Below are positions 15,973 to 25,019 of a DNA stretch of 64,000 bases, piece after piece; position 1 is the first letter of the stretch; every line of letters begins with the position of its first letter. The notes below the pieces were generated by a model. The model searched no databases. It had not been told where the DNA came from and was given only the letters and a program-made list of their open reading frames with translations. Made by a program: the position numbers and the translations under genes. The stretch is from Billgrantia ethanolica (GTDB lineage: Bacteria; Pseudomonadota; Gammaproteobacteria; Pseudomonadales; Halomonadaceae), in contig NZ_JABFTX010000006.1 of the NCBI RefSeq assembly GCF_021404305.1, positions 21,248 to 85,247 of the forward strand, given 5' to 3'.

Positions 15973-17058
15973 ATGCACCGCCTCACACACCTTCTTGCTA
16001 TGGTGCTGCTGCTCCTGCCAGGTTTAGCCGTAGCCGACGTCCTGCTGGGTAGCTGGAACATCCAGAACCTTGGCTGGAACAATGACAAGCGGTTTGACAA
16101 GGTGGCCCATATTGCTGGCCACTTCGACTTCCTGGCCATCCAGGAGCTGATGAACGAGCAAGCGCTGGAACAGCTCGAACGAGAGGTTGAAACCGCCTCG
16201 GGCGAATCCTGGTCATCAATGGCCAGTCATGCCCTGGGTCGAGGTAGCTATCGTGAGCACTACGCCTTCCTGTGGCGCGACAGCGCCGTGGAGTATCTGG
16301 ACGGGGCAGTCGTCTACATCGATGACCGGGATGCCTTTGCCCGGGAGCCGTACTCGGCGCGGTTCCGGAGCCTTCGCACCGGACAAGAGTTCGCCGTGGG
16401 CAACGTCCATATTCTCTACGGCAATAGCGTTGGCGACAGGCTTCCCGAGATCCAGGCCCTGGCAAACTACTGGGAATGGCTTGGTGAGGTTTACGAGGGC
16501 ACCCCCCGTCTGCTCATGGGGGACTTCAACCTGGCTCCACACCACGCTGGCTGGGAGCCGCTGAGGGCGATGGGGGCAATACCTGCCATCACCCAGGGCG
16601 CCACGACGCTGAGCCCAGTGGATGGCAGGTTTGCCAACCTCTACGACAACATCTGGAAGATTGAGGGTAAGCTCGAGATCGGCCAGCGTGGCATCCTGAC
16701 ATTCCCACAGGTGTTCGGCATTGATCATGTCAGGGCCCGGGACGTCATCTCCGACCATGCTCCGGTCTACGTAGCGCTCGGCAGCGCAGAGCTCGTACTG
16801 CGTCCATTTTCTTCCCAGAACCTGGATGCACTCTCAGCGGCCAACGATTCCCCCTATTGCATCGATCTTAACTCCGCGACGAGTGAGGCACTGCTGGAGA
16901 TCCCCCATATCGGCCCGACAAGGGCTGACGCCATCATCGAAGGACGACCCTGGGAGCACCCTGAGCAGCTGGTGAGGATTTCTGGAATCGGTGATAACAG
17001 GCTGGAAGAGATATTGACGAGCAAAATGTTGTGTGAAGGCATCGCGCCCGGGCATTGA
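15973..17058 (+). CDS. Secreted endonuclease/exonuclease/phosphatase-family nuclease with HhH tail
   Basis: 361 residues. A signal peptide (MHRLTHLLAMVLLLLPGLAVA) suggests periplasmic export. The EEP core has WNIQNL (metal-binding Asn), AIQEL (Glu), MGDFNL (Asp/Asn) and SDHAPVY (Asp-His), all key catalytic positions. Residues about 295-350 carry ComEA-like helix-hairpin-helix DNA-binding motifs (IDLNSATSEALLEIPHIG, VRISGIG). It is the only plus-strand gene in the transfer region and splits it into two operons. A periplasmic DNA nuclease could process transferred or incoming DNA; that role is inference. Similar genes recur at this place in related ICEs. Confidence 0.88.
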   Translation: MHRLTHLLAMVLLLLPGLAVADVLLGSWNIQNLGWNNDKRFDKVAHIAGHFDFLAIQELMNEQALEQLEREVETASGESWSSMASHALGRGSYREHYAFLWRDSAVEYLDGAVVYIDDRDAFAREPYSARFRSLRTGQEFAVGNVHILYGNSVGDRLPEIQALANYWEWLGEVYEGTPRLLMGDFNLAPHHAGWEPLRAMGAIPAITQGATTLSPVDGRFANLYDNIWKIEGKLEIGQRGILTFPQVFGIDHVRARDVISDHAPVYVALGSAELVLRPFSSQNLDALSAANDSPYCIDLNSATSEALLEIPHIGPTRADAIIEGRPWEHPEQLVRISGIGDNRLEEILTSKMLCEGIAPGH

Positions 17059-17177
17059 TGGTAACAAGGCCCCAGCGGCCTCACGACCAGAGCTGACAAT
17101 TGCCGTAATCCTGCGTTAAAGCCGAGGAGCTTGGTACCGCGACTATGCCACTTGAACCTTCTAAAGGTGCCGTTGGG

Positions 17178-20093
17178 TCATGAGCCAATCCCCCTGGCCT
17201 CATCCAGCCTCCTGGCGATCTCAATTGCCGCGTCAAGCTCGGAGCAGTTAAGCTCTCGCATCACCCGGTCCCGCTCGGCCTTCTCGTCACCCTCAGTACC
17301 CGCCAAGGCGAGGTATAGACTCGGCGGCACTACCCTAAACAGCGCCTCAAGACGCCCGCCCAGCACCACCCCCTCGGTGTACTTATGGTTGGCTTTGGTG
17401 GCCGACTGCATCAGTTGACGTTGCGCCGGCGTAAGCTCCTTGAAGCGAGAAACCTTGTCGATCTCATCCTTGGGCATGGTCAGACAGACCCACCACTCGA
17501 CCATATTCAGCAGCTTCGCCGCCGCATCGGGGAAATCATCCAGATTCTGGGTCGCAAACCAAAGCCAGTGCGACAGCTTCCGCCCCATTTTCCCGACTTT
17601 CACCAGAAAGGGCGACAGTAACGGGTTTACGGTGAGAATGTGGCTCTCATCGATCACTTGGACGATAGGCCGACCCGAATATTGGTCTCGCTCGGCCATG
17701 TTCGCGATCATGTTGGTGATTGAGATCACCGCCAGGGCCAATTGGGCCTCATATCCTTCGCGCGCATAGTGGGCCAGGTCGATGATTGTCACATCGCACT
17801 CTGGCCAAGGGTCTCCTACCGAGTTGAACACCTCGCCATCAAAGCCGTCGGTGAATAGGCCCAACGCTTCCCCCATGTCGTAAGCACGCTCCCGCGACTG
17901 TTCAGGGATCCCTTGGTCCTCCGAGATGTCGCGGAAAGCACGGCGCACGTCCTCGGTACGGCACTGCCTTCCCTCGGCATGGGAAGCGCGGGCCGCACGA
18001 TAGATCGCATCACGCACCATACGCCGGTCTGAGCGTCGGAACTGCGCCTCCTCCTTGGGCTCACCTCCGGTGATCATCAGGCGAGCCGCAATCTCCATTT
18101 CGCCAATCAGGTCCCGCTCATCATCATCCTGCTCATCAACCGCCTCAACAAGAGACTCCACTGAAGCCGACTCGTAGGGGTTGTGATCCTCAGCATCGCG
18201 CAGGCGGCGTGCCGCCTCCATCTCAGCGTCCAGCAGGCGGTGGGCTTCAGTGAAGGGCGGGAGCCTGGCCCCACATCCCGGGGCTAAGCGAACCTTGTTG
18301 ACCTTCAAGCCCTTGCGCTGGAAATAATCCGCGAGCAAGCCGAAGGAATTGCCGACCTCAATGATAAACAGCCGTGGCCGGTGCAGCGCCATGACCTGGC
18401 TGGTGACCGAATTCAGCGTGGCGGATTTACCCGCTCCGGTCGGGCCAAAGAAGAACATATGGGCATTGGCCGCACGGTCGGCGCGATTCAAGGGATCGAA
18501 GCTGAAGGTACCACCACCACGATTGAAGAAGCTGATTCCTGGGTTGCCGGTACCCCTGGCCCGGCCATACAAAGGTGCCAGGTTAGCGATGTGCTGCACG
18601 AAGTTGATCTGGGTGTACCAGCGGCTGCGATCCAGCTCCGGATCAAAGGCCATAGGTAGCCAGCGCAGGTAGCTATTCAGTGACGCCACCTCGTCCTCGG
18701 GGTCCACCGGCTTGAGGTTGGCGTTGATCAATTGAGTCGTCAGCTGCATCAGGCGATGCTGCAGCTGCCGGTCATCCTCGCCGTGCACGTAAAACACCAG
18801 CGACGACTGGTACAGCTTGTGATCCTCACCCAGGAAGCCTCTCACTTGATCGCAATCGCGCCGGACCCTCTCAGCCACCACGCTGTCACCAACCGCCTTC
18901 TCTCGCAGCCGATTGATGTGATCCTCAAGAGGCTCCTGGGGCATGGCCACCATAGTCAGGCAGTATTCAGTCCCCTCCGGCAGCAGATCCATCAGAGCAT
19001 TGGAGACCGAACTCCCACCACGGCCATTGCCCCTGGTCACCTCGCCAGTGATATGTCCGACCTTGGGCGCGTGACGCAGCTCTTCCACGGGTACCACGGC
19101 ATGGGGCATGTCATCGAAGAACCACACACCCTTCTCGACATCGCCGAACGGGGAGCTCGCCAGCATCCCCTCGGCCAGGTCGTACTGGGGTAGCCGCTCT
19201 CCATCCTCCGGGTAGTCGAAGACATCGTAGAAGCGCTGTGGATCATCAGGCGAGTAGCGCGGCCGTGGATTGAAGCGCTGCATCATCCAGCGATGGAAGT
19301 CGCGGCCGTCATATCGGCGCAACTCCAGCCCAGCGGACCTGAGTGCAGACTCTAGACGATCATAGGTGTGGTTGACGGCATCCTCCGGGTGGAGATCGCG
19401 AGCTGACTGACGTTCGCCAAGCCGGGCCCTGCTGTTGCCTATCCGGCGATACAGCACCAGGCGTGTGCGGCGAGTCTGTCCTCGCCACTGCGTCTGGGTT
19501 ACCTGGTCGTCCTCGAAAAGCCCGCCAGGCTTGGCGATCGCACGGAGATGTGCCTCCATGCTGGCTAACCACGCTTGGGTATACTCGGTATCCAGCAGGC
19601 CGGGACGGGCATAAGCGCGTAGCCGTTCGAGATCCTGACGAGGATCGGTATCGTCCCGGCCATAAAACTGAACTACCCAGGGGTGGTGATCATTCTCCGG
19701 AAGACTGTCCTGGAGCGCGGCGGTTATCGTATCGCGCACCTCCTCCAAGGCCTCGGAGGAGCGCCCCTCCGTTGGGACCGGGATGACCTCGGCCACCACC
19801 CCCACCGACACCCCGTCCTCGAGTAGGAAACACCCAGACGTTGGCAGGTACTCGACCCAAGGCAGGCGCGATGCAAAGCTCGGCGCCCGGCGGTAAGCCA
19901 AACGCAAGGATTCCTCGGTAATCGGCTTGCCTCGCGGCAACGAGAGAGGTCGACCTCGCTCATCGGTCACCAGCACCTGAACTTGTGCAGGAACTCCCTC
20001 CGCCTGATCGGAAGCTTCTGAGAGAGCCCCTTGTTCTCCCCCCGCACCCGTGGGTGGGAAGAGTCGACTCATCATGCGATCAAAAACGCTCAT
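17178..20093 (-). CDS. Conjugative transfer ATPase, VirB4/TraC type (PFL_4706 family)
   Basis: 971 residues, usual for the family. It is the cytoplasmic motor that powers pilus and channel assembly. The N-terminal ~450 residues form the VirB4 domain. Walker A is GPTGAGKS near residue 550, Walker B is around VTIIDLAHY and VIDESHIL, with a RecA-like ATPase core to the C-terminus. The start overlaps the lipoprotein stop (ATGA). Nothing is encoded for 119 bases after its stop, where it meets the convergent nuclease gene. It ends the 24.9-17.2 kb operon. Confidence 0.95.
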   Translation of the reverse strand: MSVFDRMMSRLFPPTGAGGEQGALSEASDQAEGVPAQVQVLVTDERGRPLSLPRGKPITEESLRLAYRRAPSFASRLPWVEYLPTSGCFLLEDGVSVGVVAEVIPVPTEGRSSEALEEVRDTITAALQDSLPENDHHPWVVQFYGRDDTDPRQDLERLRAYARPGLLDTEYTQAWLASMEAHLRAIAKPGGLFEDDQVTQTQWRGQTRRTRLVLYRRIGNSRARLGERQSARDLHPEDAVNHTYDRLESALRSAGLELRRYDGRDFHRWMMQRFNPRPRYSPDDPQRFYDVFDYPEDGERLPQYDLAEGMLASSPFGDVEKGVWFFDDMPHAVVPVEELRHAPKVGHITGEVTRGNGRGGSSVSNALMDLLPEGTEYCLTMVAMPQEPLEDHINRLREKAVGDSVVAERVRRDCDQVRGFLGEDHKLYQSSLVFYVHGEDDRQLQHRLMQLTTQLINANLKPVDPEDEVASLNSYLRWLPMAFDPELDRSRWYTQINFVQHIANLAPLYGRARGTGNPGISFFNRGGGTFSFDPLNRADRAANAHMFFFGPTGAGKSATLNSVTSQVMALHRPRLFIIEVGNSFGLLADYFQRKGLKVNKVRLAPGCGARLPPFTEAHRLLDAEMEAARRLRDAEDHNPYESASVESLVEAVDEQDDDERDLIGEMEIAARLMITGGEPKEEAQFRRSDRRMVRDAIYRAARASHAEGRQCRTEDVRRAFRDISEDQGIPEQSRERAYDMGEALGLFTDGFDGEVFNSVGDPWPECDVTIIDLAHYAREGYEAQLALAVISITNMIANMAERDQYSGRPIVQVIDESHILTVNPLLSPFLVKVGKMGRKLSHWLWFATQNLDDFPDAAAKLLNMVEWWVCLTMPKDEIDKVSRFKELTPAQRQLMQSATKANHKYTEGVVLGGRLEALFRVVPPSLYLALAGTEGDEKAERDRVMRELNCSELDAAIEIARRLDEARGIGS

Positions 20094-20590
20094 TGTCCGC
20101 CATCCCCCGAACGCTCGAGCGTTACCAGGCCAGGCCGGCGCTCGGGCTCGGGAGCCCGAGGACGAGACGTCTCCCCTGGCATGGCGTATTGCGGTCGCGT
20201 ATAGAGGGAGAACACCGTGGAATAACCCGGGATTGGGACCTCAGCACCGGCCAGATGCGGGAAGACATACATGACCAGGTCGGGGTTGGGCAGCCGCGTG
20301 AACTGGCTGTAGATCTCGTTGGTGGCGTCTCGGGTGTAGGCAAGCCGCTGATCCAACAACTCTCCATCGCTGAGGGCCCGGCGCAACTCGCCACGGGCAT
20401 CGAGCAGCCCGCGTTGGCTGAGGCTGTCGCCCCCGCCGCCGGCACCACCCTGGCGCCACAGTTCTTGCATCGACACCCCATCGTGCTGCCACATCTCGTC
20501 CTTGGACGTCGCACAGCCGGACAGCAGGCCCAACCCCACGACCCCGACGGCAAGCACCATTGCCTTCGATAGCCGCTTACGGCATTTCAT
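20090..20590 (-). CDS. Conjugative transfer region lipoprotein (TIGR03751 type, TraV-like)
   Basis: 166 residues from ATG 20590; the upstream part of the frame is antisense-like and overlaps the previous gene. Lipoprotein signal with lipobox LLSGC and +1 Cys near residue 23, so it is anchored in the outer membrane. It is followed by a Gly-rich stretch (GGAGGGGDS) and a conserved RLPNPDLVMYVFPHL segment. It probably contributes to the outer-membrane core of the secretion channel. It overlaps the PFL_4705-type gene by 14 bases and the ATPase gene by four. Confidence 0.85.
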   Translation of the reverse strand: MKCRKRLSKAMVLAVGVVGLGLLSGCATSKDEMWQHDGVSMQELWRQGGAGGGGDSLSQRGLLDARGELRRALSDGELLDQRLAYTRDATNEIYSQFTRLPNPDLVMYVFPHLAGAEVPIPGYSTVFSLYTRPQYAMPGETSRPRAPEPERRPGLVTLERSGDGGQ

Positions 20591-22028
20591 AGCGGAGCGA
20601 TTGGTCACGCCCATAGTGCACCCTCCTGCCCTGGGTTTCGTAGTCGATATGCAATTCGCGGTCGATATGAATGGCCACCTCTTTACCGGGTGGTACGAAG
20701 ACTGCGGCGAATGCTTCCCCATACAGCCGGTTGACCCAGCGCGACATATCGTTGACCCCGGATGCCATGATCTGATTGACGGCCTGATTGCCACTCATGG
20801 CGGTAGAGACGGAGCCATCCGTGTTCATCGTCGAGACAATGTCACCGTCATCACTGAGTAGCGAAGCCACGCCGGCACCAGCAGCGGTGAGTAGGGACTG
20901 GGTGCCCAGGTATTGCTTGGCATTACTGCTGCGTTCACCACTGACGCAGGGGATACCAAACCCATCCGAGATCCAGCCAATCTTGGTCCGGGAATCACCC
21001 GATCCACTGTTCACATCCTCGGGCGTCGGCAAGGTGCGGACGGTACCGTCCTCGAATACGAAGGTCACCGAATGCACGTCGCCGCGGACACACGACAGTG
21101 TCCAGTCTCCAGTCGCGGTGCCACTCATGATCGCCGACTGGACCTCGGGCAACTCGATGCCATTGGCGGTCAAGTTGTCTTTGCCGACGACGATTTTGAA
21201 TGGATATGGATCTGTAACCGTGCCATCCACGGGCACACGCCCGATGAGCGCGGTCATGGCCAGCGAGCCCATCAGCGTGGCGTTCTCCGGCACGGTATAG
21301 ACGGGCTCAACGGTGGAAGCATCGGGCTGACCCGTCACACGACTCTCCACCGCGCTGGCCGTGCGCTGCCCGACACTCTTGGCGGTACCCGCGGCCTCGC
21401 CGAAAGACGTGGGGAAATTCAGCGCCTCCTCAGAGCTGCCACGGCGGGAACCCTCCAGGGCATCCATCGGCTCGATCCAGGCCAAACCTGATGCAGCTGC
21501 GCCGCCACCTTCAGAATCCCTTGAGGGAGATCCCCCACCCTCAAGGCCAAGACCGATGGGAAGGTCGTTCTGTTCGCCTCGGCTCTCGACGCGACGTTGC
21601 AGCTGATTGAGCTGCTGTTGCAGAGTACTCAGCATACTCTGGTCCTCTCGCCCTCTCTGACGCGCTGCGGTCTCCTGTCGCTGCCGCTCGGCTCGCAGAG
21701 CCGACTCGATCTGTTGATCGACGTTTCGCGCCTGCTCGCCGAGACGTTCATTTTGTTGGCGTAGCGCTTCGCTCTCGGCCCGTGAGCGTTCCAGGTCGTC
21801 ACGCATCGACTGAACCTGGCCCACCAGGGTGGCTACGGTGTCCTGGGGGGTATCCCCCTCGACACCTAGTGCCAGCAGCTCATCCTGGGTCAGTTCAAGG
21901 GTGGGATCGGCCTTAGCATCGCTCGCTTCTCGGCTGCCCCCTCCCCCGCTGCAAGCTCTCATCATCACCATGATCACCACGACAACCAGCATAGGCACCA
22001 GGATCTTCAGCAATCCATTACTCTTCAT
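20577..22028 (-). CDS. Integrating conjugative element protein, PFL_4705 type (TraB/VirB10-like)
   Basis: 483 residues. One N-terminal membrane helix (LLKILVPMLVVVVIMVMM) is followed by a long coiled coil at residues about 65-155 (QVQSMRDDLERSRAESEALR) and a C-terminal beta-rich domain. This is the architecture of TraB/VirB10 proteins that span the periplasm and link the inner-membrane ATPases to the outer-membrane pore. It is flanked by the TraK-like and lipoprotein genes as in the family, with overlaps on both sides. Confidence 0.9.
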   Translation of the reverse strand: MKSNGLLKILVPMLVVVVIMVMMRACSGGGGSREASDAKADPTLELTQDELLALGVEGDTPQDTVATLVGQVQSMRDDLERSRAESEALRQQNERLGEQARNVDQQIESALRAERQRQETAARQRGREDQSMLSTLQQQLNQLQRRVESRGEQNDLPIGLGLEGGGSPSRDSEGGGAAASGLAWIEPMDALEGSRRGSSEEALNFPTSFGEAAGTAKSVGQRTASAVESRVTGQPDASTVEPVYTVPENATLMGSLAMTALIGRVPVDGTVTDPYPFKIVVGKDNLTANGIELPEVQSAIMSGTATGDWTLSCVRGDVHSVTFVFEDGTVRTLPTPEDVNSGSGDSRTKIGWISDGFGIPCVSGERSSNAKQYLGTQSLLTAAGAGVASLLSDDGDIVSTMNTDGSVSTAMSGNQAVNQIMASGVNDMSRWVNRLYGEAFAAVFVPPGKEVAIHIDRELHIDYETQGRRVHYGRDQSLRYEMP

Positions 22029-22858
22029 GCGTCATCCCCCTCCTCACCGGTATCGGGGCGCAGAAGGATTGCCTGGGCGAGACTTCCGCCACGGGTCACG
22101 ATGAACACCGCAGTGGTGTCCTCCGCGCTACCCTTGGGACCGATACTCGGATGCATGAACGTGGCGCTGTACAGGTCTCCCTGGAGCCAACGTGGATCAA
22201 GCTCGAAAGCACGACGGCGATCCTGGTTGGTAAGGCGTACGGCTGTCACCGTATAACCGTCTAGAGCCCATGCTGCGAGAGGGGTTGCGATCACCGGCAA
22301 AGATGGCAGCAAGGTCGGTAACGACTCTGGCAGACGCATCGGCACCCGCCGTACGCCGGGCAGAGGCTCTATGGTACGCAGCGGCGAATAGAGGGACTGA
22401 GCCGCGTGACGAGTCAGCGCAACTGGCGTCGGTGAACGGGGCCCGGGATTGGCTTCACGGCTGCCCGTCGAGCGCTCATCGTCTTTCGCCTCGGTCGGTG
22501 GCCGCGCCTCAACGATGCGGATATCTTCATCGCTCGCTCCTTGCCGGGCCGACAGGTCAACCAGCAGGATCTCGCCGCTCTCGACGTCCTGAAGCTGCAC
22601 CCGCTGGGTATCGAAATCCTCGTGAGCCAGCAGGTAGAGCACCCCACCGGTGCTCTGTACCCGCAGGATGTCGGGATCGGCAATCGCCGCCGGCAGCCCG
22701 ACCCGGACGTTGCGATCCAGCACCACGATCCTCTCACTGCCCGTGGGCAACGGGATGGACAGCGGTCGACGATTCCACTCCATAATCTCCACCCCCCAGG
22801 CAGGCAGAGCCATCAGCACCCCGGCCACAAGCAGCGTCCCACGACGAATCAGGCTCAT
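22025..22858 (-). CDS. Integrating conjugative element protein, PFL_4704 type (TraK/VirB9-like)
   Basis: 277 residues with a cleavable signal peptide (LLVAGVLMALPAWG). The mature N-terminal part is beta-rich, and a low-complexity acidic/basic linker lies in the middle (DDERSTGSREANPGPRS). The family is the secretin-like TraK component at the outer membrane, binding the TraV-like lipoprotein and the TraB-like spanning protein. It overlaps both neighbours by four bases, so the genes TraE-, TraK- and TraB-like are translationally coupled. Confidence 0.88.
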   Translation of the reverse strand: MSLIRRGTLLVAGVLMALPAWGVEIMEWNRRPLSIPLPTGSERIVVLDRNVRVGLPAAIADPDILRVQSTGGVLYLLAHEDFDTQRVQLQDVESGEILLVDLSARQGASDEDIRIVEARPPTEAKDDERSTGSREANPGPRSPTPVALTRHAAQSLYSPLRTIEPLPGVRRVPMRLPESLPTLLPSLPVIATPLAAWALDGYTVTAVRLTNQDRRRAFELDPRWLQGDLYSATFMHPSIGPKGSAEDTTAVFIVTRGGSLAQAILLRPDTGEEGDDA

Positions 22859-23502
22859 GCGTCATCTCCTTCCCGGCTGGGGGTAGGTACCTCCAGGCGC
22901 TGCGGCACACCATCGAAGCAATCGATCTTCAGGCCCCAAGGATTGTTGGCGGGATCGACATCGGCACGAACGACTCGCAAGGGGTAGCGGATGTACACGT
23001 CTCGAACAGGCGTACCGGCGTACCGCTCATCGATTGCCAGATCGAGGGTCACCACCCACGAGTCACGGCTCAGGATCTCAACGGACTCGGGACGGTAGCC
23101 CCGACCGGGGATCTCGTAGATACCCCGTACACGATTAGTGAGCTCGTTGCGTTCACGCCGTCGCTCGTATTGACGATTGAGCTCAATCTGGCATGACGGC
23201 GTTAGGAAGTGCTGGTAGGCATACAGGTTTCGCCGATAATCCGTCTCGCCGTTTTTTGGCCAACGGTTAAGCTGCTGCCAGACATACCAGCTGAAGGCAT
23301 AAACGCTTGAGGGTGGGACCTCCCACCAGGCTCGGGTGCTGCCGCTTCGCAGGTCAGGGGGATTGTGGATAGTCAGGTCCTGGGGAGCGGTTTTCCAGCC
23401 CCACCACAAGGCACCACAGGCGATCACCAGGACCACAAGAATCCCGCGCAAGGTCAGAATATGAGCGTCACGGGCAGACAATGCATGGCGATATCGGCTC
23501 AT
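22855..23502 (-). CDS. Integrating conjugative element protein, PFL_4703 type (TraE/VirB8-like)
   Basis: 215 residues. It has a single N-terminal membrane helix after a basic cytoplasmic start (ILTLRGILVVLVIACGALWWGW) and a periplasmic domain with the VirB8/TraE-like ending (VYIRYPLRVVRADVDPANNPWGL). VirB8-like proteins nucleate the inner-membrane platform. The start overlaps the stop of the TraL-like gene by one base, and its stop overlaps the TraK-like start. Confidence 0.88.
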   Translation of the reverse strand: MSRYRHALSARDAHILTLRGILVVLVIACGALWWGWKTAPQDLTIHNPPDLRSGSTRAWWEVPPSSVYAFSWYVWQQLNRWPKNGETDYRRNLYAYQHFLTPSCQIELNRQYERRRERNELTNRVRGIYEIPGRGYRPESVEILSRDSWVVTLDLAIDERYAGTPVRDVYIRYPLRVVRADVDPANNPWGLKIDCFDGVPQRLEVPTPSREGDDA

Positions 23503-23879
23503 CAGCGGCCTCCCTTCAGAGGCCTATCACGCCGGATCCGATAAACGGTCGAGCTTGTGATGAGTGCCGCGCCCTCCCCAAGAGGAAAGCCGGCACTCGC
23601 CAACTGCCAATGAAGATTGCGATAGAGCCAGGTGGTGGAGCGACCCCGGCGAAGCCGGCGCATAATCGTCCCACCGAACCAGATCGCTCCCCCAGCAGTG
23701 GCGAATGCCACAGTAGGCACCATGGCGACAATCCCCAACAGCCAGGCAACCACGATGCCTACCGGCAGCCCCGTGGCGAATCCGAAGGCAGCCATCAGGA
23801 CAACTTCACGCCCCGTCATGCCGCGAAACACCACCGGCGGCTCGTTCAATCGCTTCGGGATGAAGGCAATGTTCGTCAT
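23502..23879 (-). CDS. Conjugative transfer region protein, TIGR03750 type (TraL/VirB3-like)
   Basis: 125 residues with two adjacent hydrophobic segments at residues about 27-70 (EVVLMAAFGFATG and VAWLLGIVAMVPTVAFATAG). These give the hairpin topology of TraL/VirB3 inner-membrane proteins. The N-terminus is conserved in style (RLNEPPVVFRGMTGREV). VirB3-like proteins associate with the VirB4 ATPase. It lies 11 bases after the VirB2-like gene and overlaps the next gene by one base. Confidence 0.87.
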   Translation of the reverse strand: MTNIAFIPKRLNEPPVVFRGMTGREVVLMAAFGFATGLPVGIVVAWLLGIVAMVPTVAFATAGGAIWFGGTIMRRLRRGRSTTWLYRNLHWQLASAGFPLGEGAALITSSTVYRIRRDRPLKGGR

Positions 23880-23890
23880 GATGCCTACTC

Positions 23891-24259
23891 TTACTGAGAC
23901 AGGATCGGCGCGGCTTCTGTCGCCAGCCAGATGATGGCGAGGATCAGCACGACACCCACCAGAACGGTGACGGCGAACTTACTCCAGGTCTCCCGCTCTC
24001 GCGCTTCCTTAAAGGAGGCCACAGAGGCAGATCCCACAACCATGATTGCCACCACAGCCAGCACTAAGCCCAAGAGGATGGCGCCATCGTAGAGATAGCC
24101 CTGCGCCATCGACATGAAGCCCCCACCCCCTTGAGAGGGCGCTTCAAGCTCCGGCAACCCTTGCTGAGCCAGGGCAGTGGCAGGCAGAACTAGCGCTGCT
24201 ATGGCCGTAGTGAAGCTCTTGGCCATACGTGCCGAGCGAGAGAGAATTGCGTCTTTCAT
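23891..24259 (-). CDS. Integrating conjugative element membrane protein, PFL_4702 type (pilin-like)
   Basis: 122 residues. An N-terminal signal sequence ending ATALAQQ leaves a short mature chain with two membrane segments (YDGAILLGLVLAVVAIMVV and FAVTVLVGVVLILAIIW). This is the signature of VirB2/TrbC-like pilin subunits. It is encoded between the PFL_4701-type and TraL-like genes, the place of the pilin in this family. Start ATG 24259 could be replaced by an internal ATG eleven codons later. Confidence 0.82.
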   Translation of the reverse strand: MKDAILSRSARMAKSFTTAIAALVLPATALAQQGLPELEAPSQGGGGFMSMAQGYLYDGAILLGLVLAVVAIMVVGSASVASFKEARERETWSKFAVTVLVGVVLILAIIWLATEAAPILSQ

Positions 24260-24304
24260 CTAGTGACTCCTTTGGTTACACGTCGTTGCTGCGTTGCCAG
24301 CCGT

Positions 24305-24529
24305 TCACACGAACAGCCAGATGAAAATCAGGATGAGCAGTAGCAGGCGCACGGCAGCAAAGCTCATCACGTCCCCATCGACGTTGCCTTTTGCCCAGCC
24401 GCGGTACGTCGAGATGAGTGCCCATGCCGCCCACAGGATGGCCGCCACGCAACCCGCCGCAGCCAGGACAAGGAAGATCGTGTTGGTGTCGAACCCCGCA
24501 GCTGCTTCGAAGGCCTCGGCGCTATCCAT
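24305..24529 (-). CDS. Integrating conjugative element protein, PFL_4701 type (DUF3262)
   Basis: 74 residues with two hydrophobic helices (NTIFLVLAAAGCVAAILWAAW and VRLLLLILIFIWLF). It is a small inner-membrane protein of unknown detailed role that always accompanies the pilin-like gene in PFGI-1 type elements. The start overlaps the stop of the RAQPRD gene (TGATG). Confidence 0.85.
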   Translation of the reverse strand: MDSAEAFEAAAGFDTNTIFLVLAAAGCVAAILWAAWALISTYRGWAKGNVDGDVMSFAAVRLLLLILIFIWLFV

Positions 24530-24873
24530 CAGCGAGCCTCCCCGAGGTAATCACCGGAGAGAGGCAATGGCTGTCGTGGCGGTAAGCGAGGTGGGGCCAG
24601 GTATTCGTCGATGCCGTCAATGATGCTTTCGAGGTCAGCACGGAGTTGCCGGGTGTCGAGATAGTTGCGGTGAGTTGCTGGGTCGGCATTGGCCTGCCGG
24701 GCTTCCAAGCGCTCAACCACAATCCCGATCTGCTGCAGTTGTTCCTGCACTACGGCTAAGTCACGTCGCAAGATCTCGTCGTGCACCTCGCCCATGGCGG
24801 ATAAAGGCGCTGTAAGTGCTAAAGCAAGCACGCTGGAAGTTGTGGCAAGACATAGGCGAGAACGGGATAACAT
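24529..24873 (-). CDS. RAQPRD-family integrative conjugative element protein
   Basis: 114 residues from ATG 24873, which begins a signal peptide (MLSRSRLCLATTSSVLALAL); an earlier start would bury it. The mature protein is a short helical periplasmic protein with RQANADPATHRNYLDTRQL, resembling the RAQPRD signature region, and a proline-rich tail. It is the first gene of the second transfer operon; the conserved CTTAACATT motif lies 66 bases upstream. Its function is unknown beyond constant association with the transfer genes. Confidence 0.83.
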   Translation of the reverse strand: MLSRSRLCLATTSSVLALALTAPLSAMGEVHDEILRRDLAVVQEQLQQIGIVVERLEARQANADPATHRNYLDTRQLRADLESIIDGIDEYLAPPRLPPRQPLPLSGDYLGEAR

Positions 24874-24938
24874 TGGCTCGGCCCTGCGATGAATAGATAT
24901 GAGCATCGTCAGGGGAACTGGCAACCAGTTCAGCCATA

Positions 24939-24947
24939 AATGTTAAG
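24939..24947 (-). promoter_or_regulatory. CTTAACATT motif upstream of the RAQPRD operon
   Basis: CTTAACATT on the minus strand, followed by TATGGCTG, 66 bases before the RAQPRD start codon. Exact copies occur at 32191-32199 and 36576-36584 at matching distances from the first gene of other ICE operons. It is likely a binding site for a shared activator or part of the promoter. Confidence 0.55.
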
Positions 24948-24971
24948 CAATGAAGTGAGGTATTCCGGCCA

Positions 24972-24996
24972 TAAAAAAGACGCCCCGCAGAGCGTC
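24972..24996 (-). terminator. Rho-independent terminator after the PilL-TraD-PFL_4697 operon
   Basis: On the minus strand GACGC-TCTGCGGG-GCGTC is followed by TTTTTT, 24 bases after the stop of the PFL_4697-type gene. It separates this operon from the downstream RAQPRD operon, which then needs its own promoter. Confidence 0.85.
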
Positions 24997-25019
24997 AAGG
25001 GTCTCAGGGAGAAAGCAAC

